The notes under the pieces are model-generated. The model was not told the DNA's origin, did not search any database, and worked only from the letters and a program-made list of their open reading frames with translations. Below are positions 63,340 to 64,000 of a stretch of DNA of 64,000 nt, piece by piece. The position numbers were made by a program, and so were the translations under genes. Position 1 is the stretch's first letter. Every line of letters starts with the position of its first letter. The DNA lies in contig NZ_RQII01000060.1 in assembly GCF_004761975.1 (NCBI RefSeq), positions 1-64,000 on the forward strand, given 5' to 3'. The stretch comes from Planococcus koreensis. Lineage in GTDB: Bacteria > Bacillota > Bacilli > Bacillales_A > Planococcaceae.

Positions 63340-63627
63340 ATGCAGTATGAAGAGAAAAATATCTCTTCTCAAGATGCAAACAAGGCTCCTGAATATGTAA
63401 AATTACGGATTCTTGAAATTGACAATGGAAAGATGATGATTGGCCCGCCCGCTGCCGACCCAGAAGCTTCCTATCCTGCATATGAAGTATTCATCGACAA
63501 AGAGACGAAGGTAGAGGGAGAAAAGACGTTTATAAATGAATTAATAGTAGGCGATCATGTGAGCGTGTGGACTAAAGCAGCAGCTTCAGATAAGGAATTC
63601 GCGGAGAAAATCATTGTAGCAAAATAA
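63340..63627 (+). CDS. DUF3221-like fragment, 95 residues
   Basis: A beta-rich domain (YVKLRILEIDNGKMMIGPPA; YEVFIDKETKVEG; ELIVGDHVSVWTKAAASD) similar in style to the C-terminal domain of the 28.7-kb lipoprotein. It lacks the signal peptide and lipobox that such proteins normally have, and the ATG 63340 has no good ribosome site (ATTAGGAT). Probably the surviving end of a lipoprotein gene. Confidence 0.45.
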   Translation: MQYEEKNISSQDANKAPEYVKLRILEIDNGKMMIGPPAADPEASYPAYEVFIDKETKVEGEKTFINELIVGDHVSVWTKAAASDKEFAEKIIVAK

Positions 63628-64000
63628 CGCTATTATTCAATCAATCCTTTTAAAGATTGGAAGAAATCTTATCCGAGGAGCAGCCGATTAACAAGCTAAG
63701 ATGCCGGCAAGTTAAGAATTCAGGCTGTCCATTTGAGGCTTTCCCGACTATAAAAAGCACATTTTTCCAAGTTGTTCGGCAAGTAGATTTCGTTATTCCC
63801 ATGATATAATTAGGTATGAGCAAGTAGGAGTCTGAAGAGCCTCATCGTGATATTTCGAATCTGAAAAATCGGATTATAGCTCCATTAGTCCGTCAACAAA
63901 GTTGTCATCGGCTTCACTTGCTTTGGCAAATCCACACCAGCAGTGTAGAGCAAGAAAAGTTATTCTTTTCGATGTATTTCAGTTGTCTTGATTGAAGAAT
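63628..64000. other. Intergenic end of the window, no gene seen
   Basis: No supported open frame, hairpin or repeat match found in the last 370 bases. Confidence 0.35.

Overview
Organism. The window reads as a chromosomal segment of a low-to-mid GC Gram-positive, most likely a member of Planococcaceae (Planococcus/Planomicrobium-like). From 0.2 to 28.3 kb the gene order follows the Bacillus subtilis yqi-yqj region (yqiK, yqzF, bkdR, ptb, bcd, buk, lpdV, bkdAA, bkdAB, bkdB, brxB, yqjA, an mce/yqjC-like gene, yqjD, yqjE, dinB, rnz, namA, proI, yqjP). Start codons (many TTG and GTG), Shine-Dalgarno sites and Rho-independent terminators are typical of Bacilli. The assignment rests on remembered gene order and protein motifs; no database search was run.

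Core metabolic half (0.2-32.1 kb). BkdR and the ptb-bcd-buk-lpdV-bkdAA-bkdAB-bkdB operon convert valine, leucine and isoleucine to branched acyl-CoAs and acids. mutA-mutB-meaB, with the epimerase (mce) and a carboxyltransferase beta subunit at 19.2-21.2 kb, handle the propionyl-CoA/methylmalonyl-CoA arising from Val and Ile. Then come a bacilliredoxin, a Prli42-like stressosome peptide, a peptidase T-like enzyme, DNA polymerase IV, RNase Z, an old yellow enzyme, T-box-controlled proC, an MBL hydrolase, and argG-argH behind an ArgR-type operator. Between rnz and namA lies a compact type I toxin/antisense-RNA locus whose toxin promoter carries a near-perfect LexA (SOS) box.

Accessory island (about 32.9-51 kb, with mixed islands to 64 kb). 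Visibly more AT-rich DNA holds many small single-gene units of unknown or immunity-like type (SMI1/KNR4, HEAT, LRR-like, TPR-like, VanZ), a decayed serine recombinase and a small ABC exporter. Two repeat families punctuate it. (1) Seven copies of a 34-38 bp palindrome (arms TGAATGTAACTTAAT / ATTAAGTTACATTCA), each 3' of a gene, with compensated arm changes. (2) Six good and three degenerate 28-29 bp sites, all in the same orientation, that match the two arms of the Firmicute chromosome-dimer-resolution site dif (AGTTTACATAT - 6 or 7 bp - TTATAGGAAGA), each followed closely by a hairpin. Together they look like a cassette array moved by host XerC/XerD or a similar recombinase, comparable in layout to pdif modules or integron cassettes; this is the main candidate for an undescribed system.

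Right flank (51-64 kb). Isochorismatase-family hydrolase, Lrp regulator, DUF421 membrane protein, a 24-residue membrane peptide, DUF5063 protein, HAD phosphatase, S51 peptidase, an ECF sigma factor-membrane protein-ABC ATPase-two permeases operon, and several small genes or fragments.
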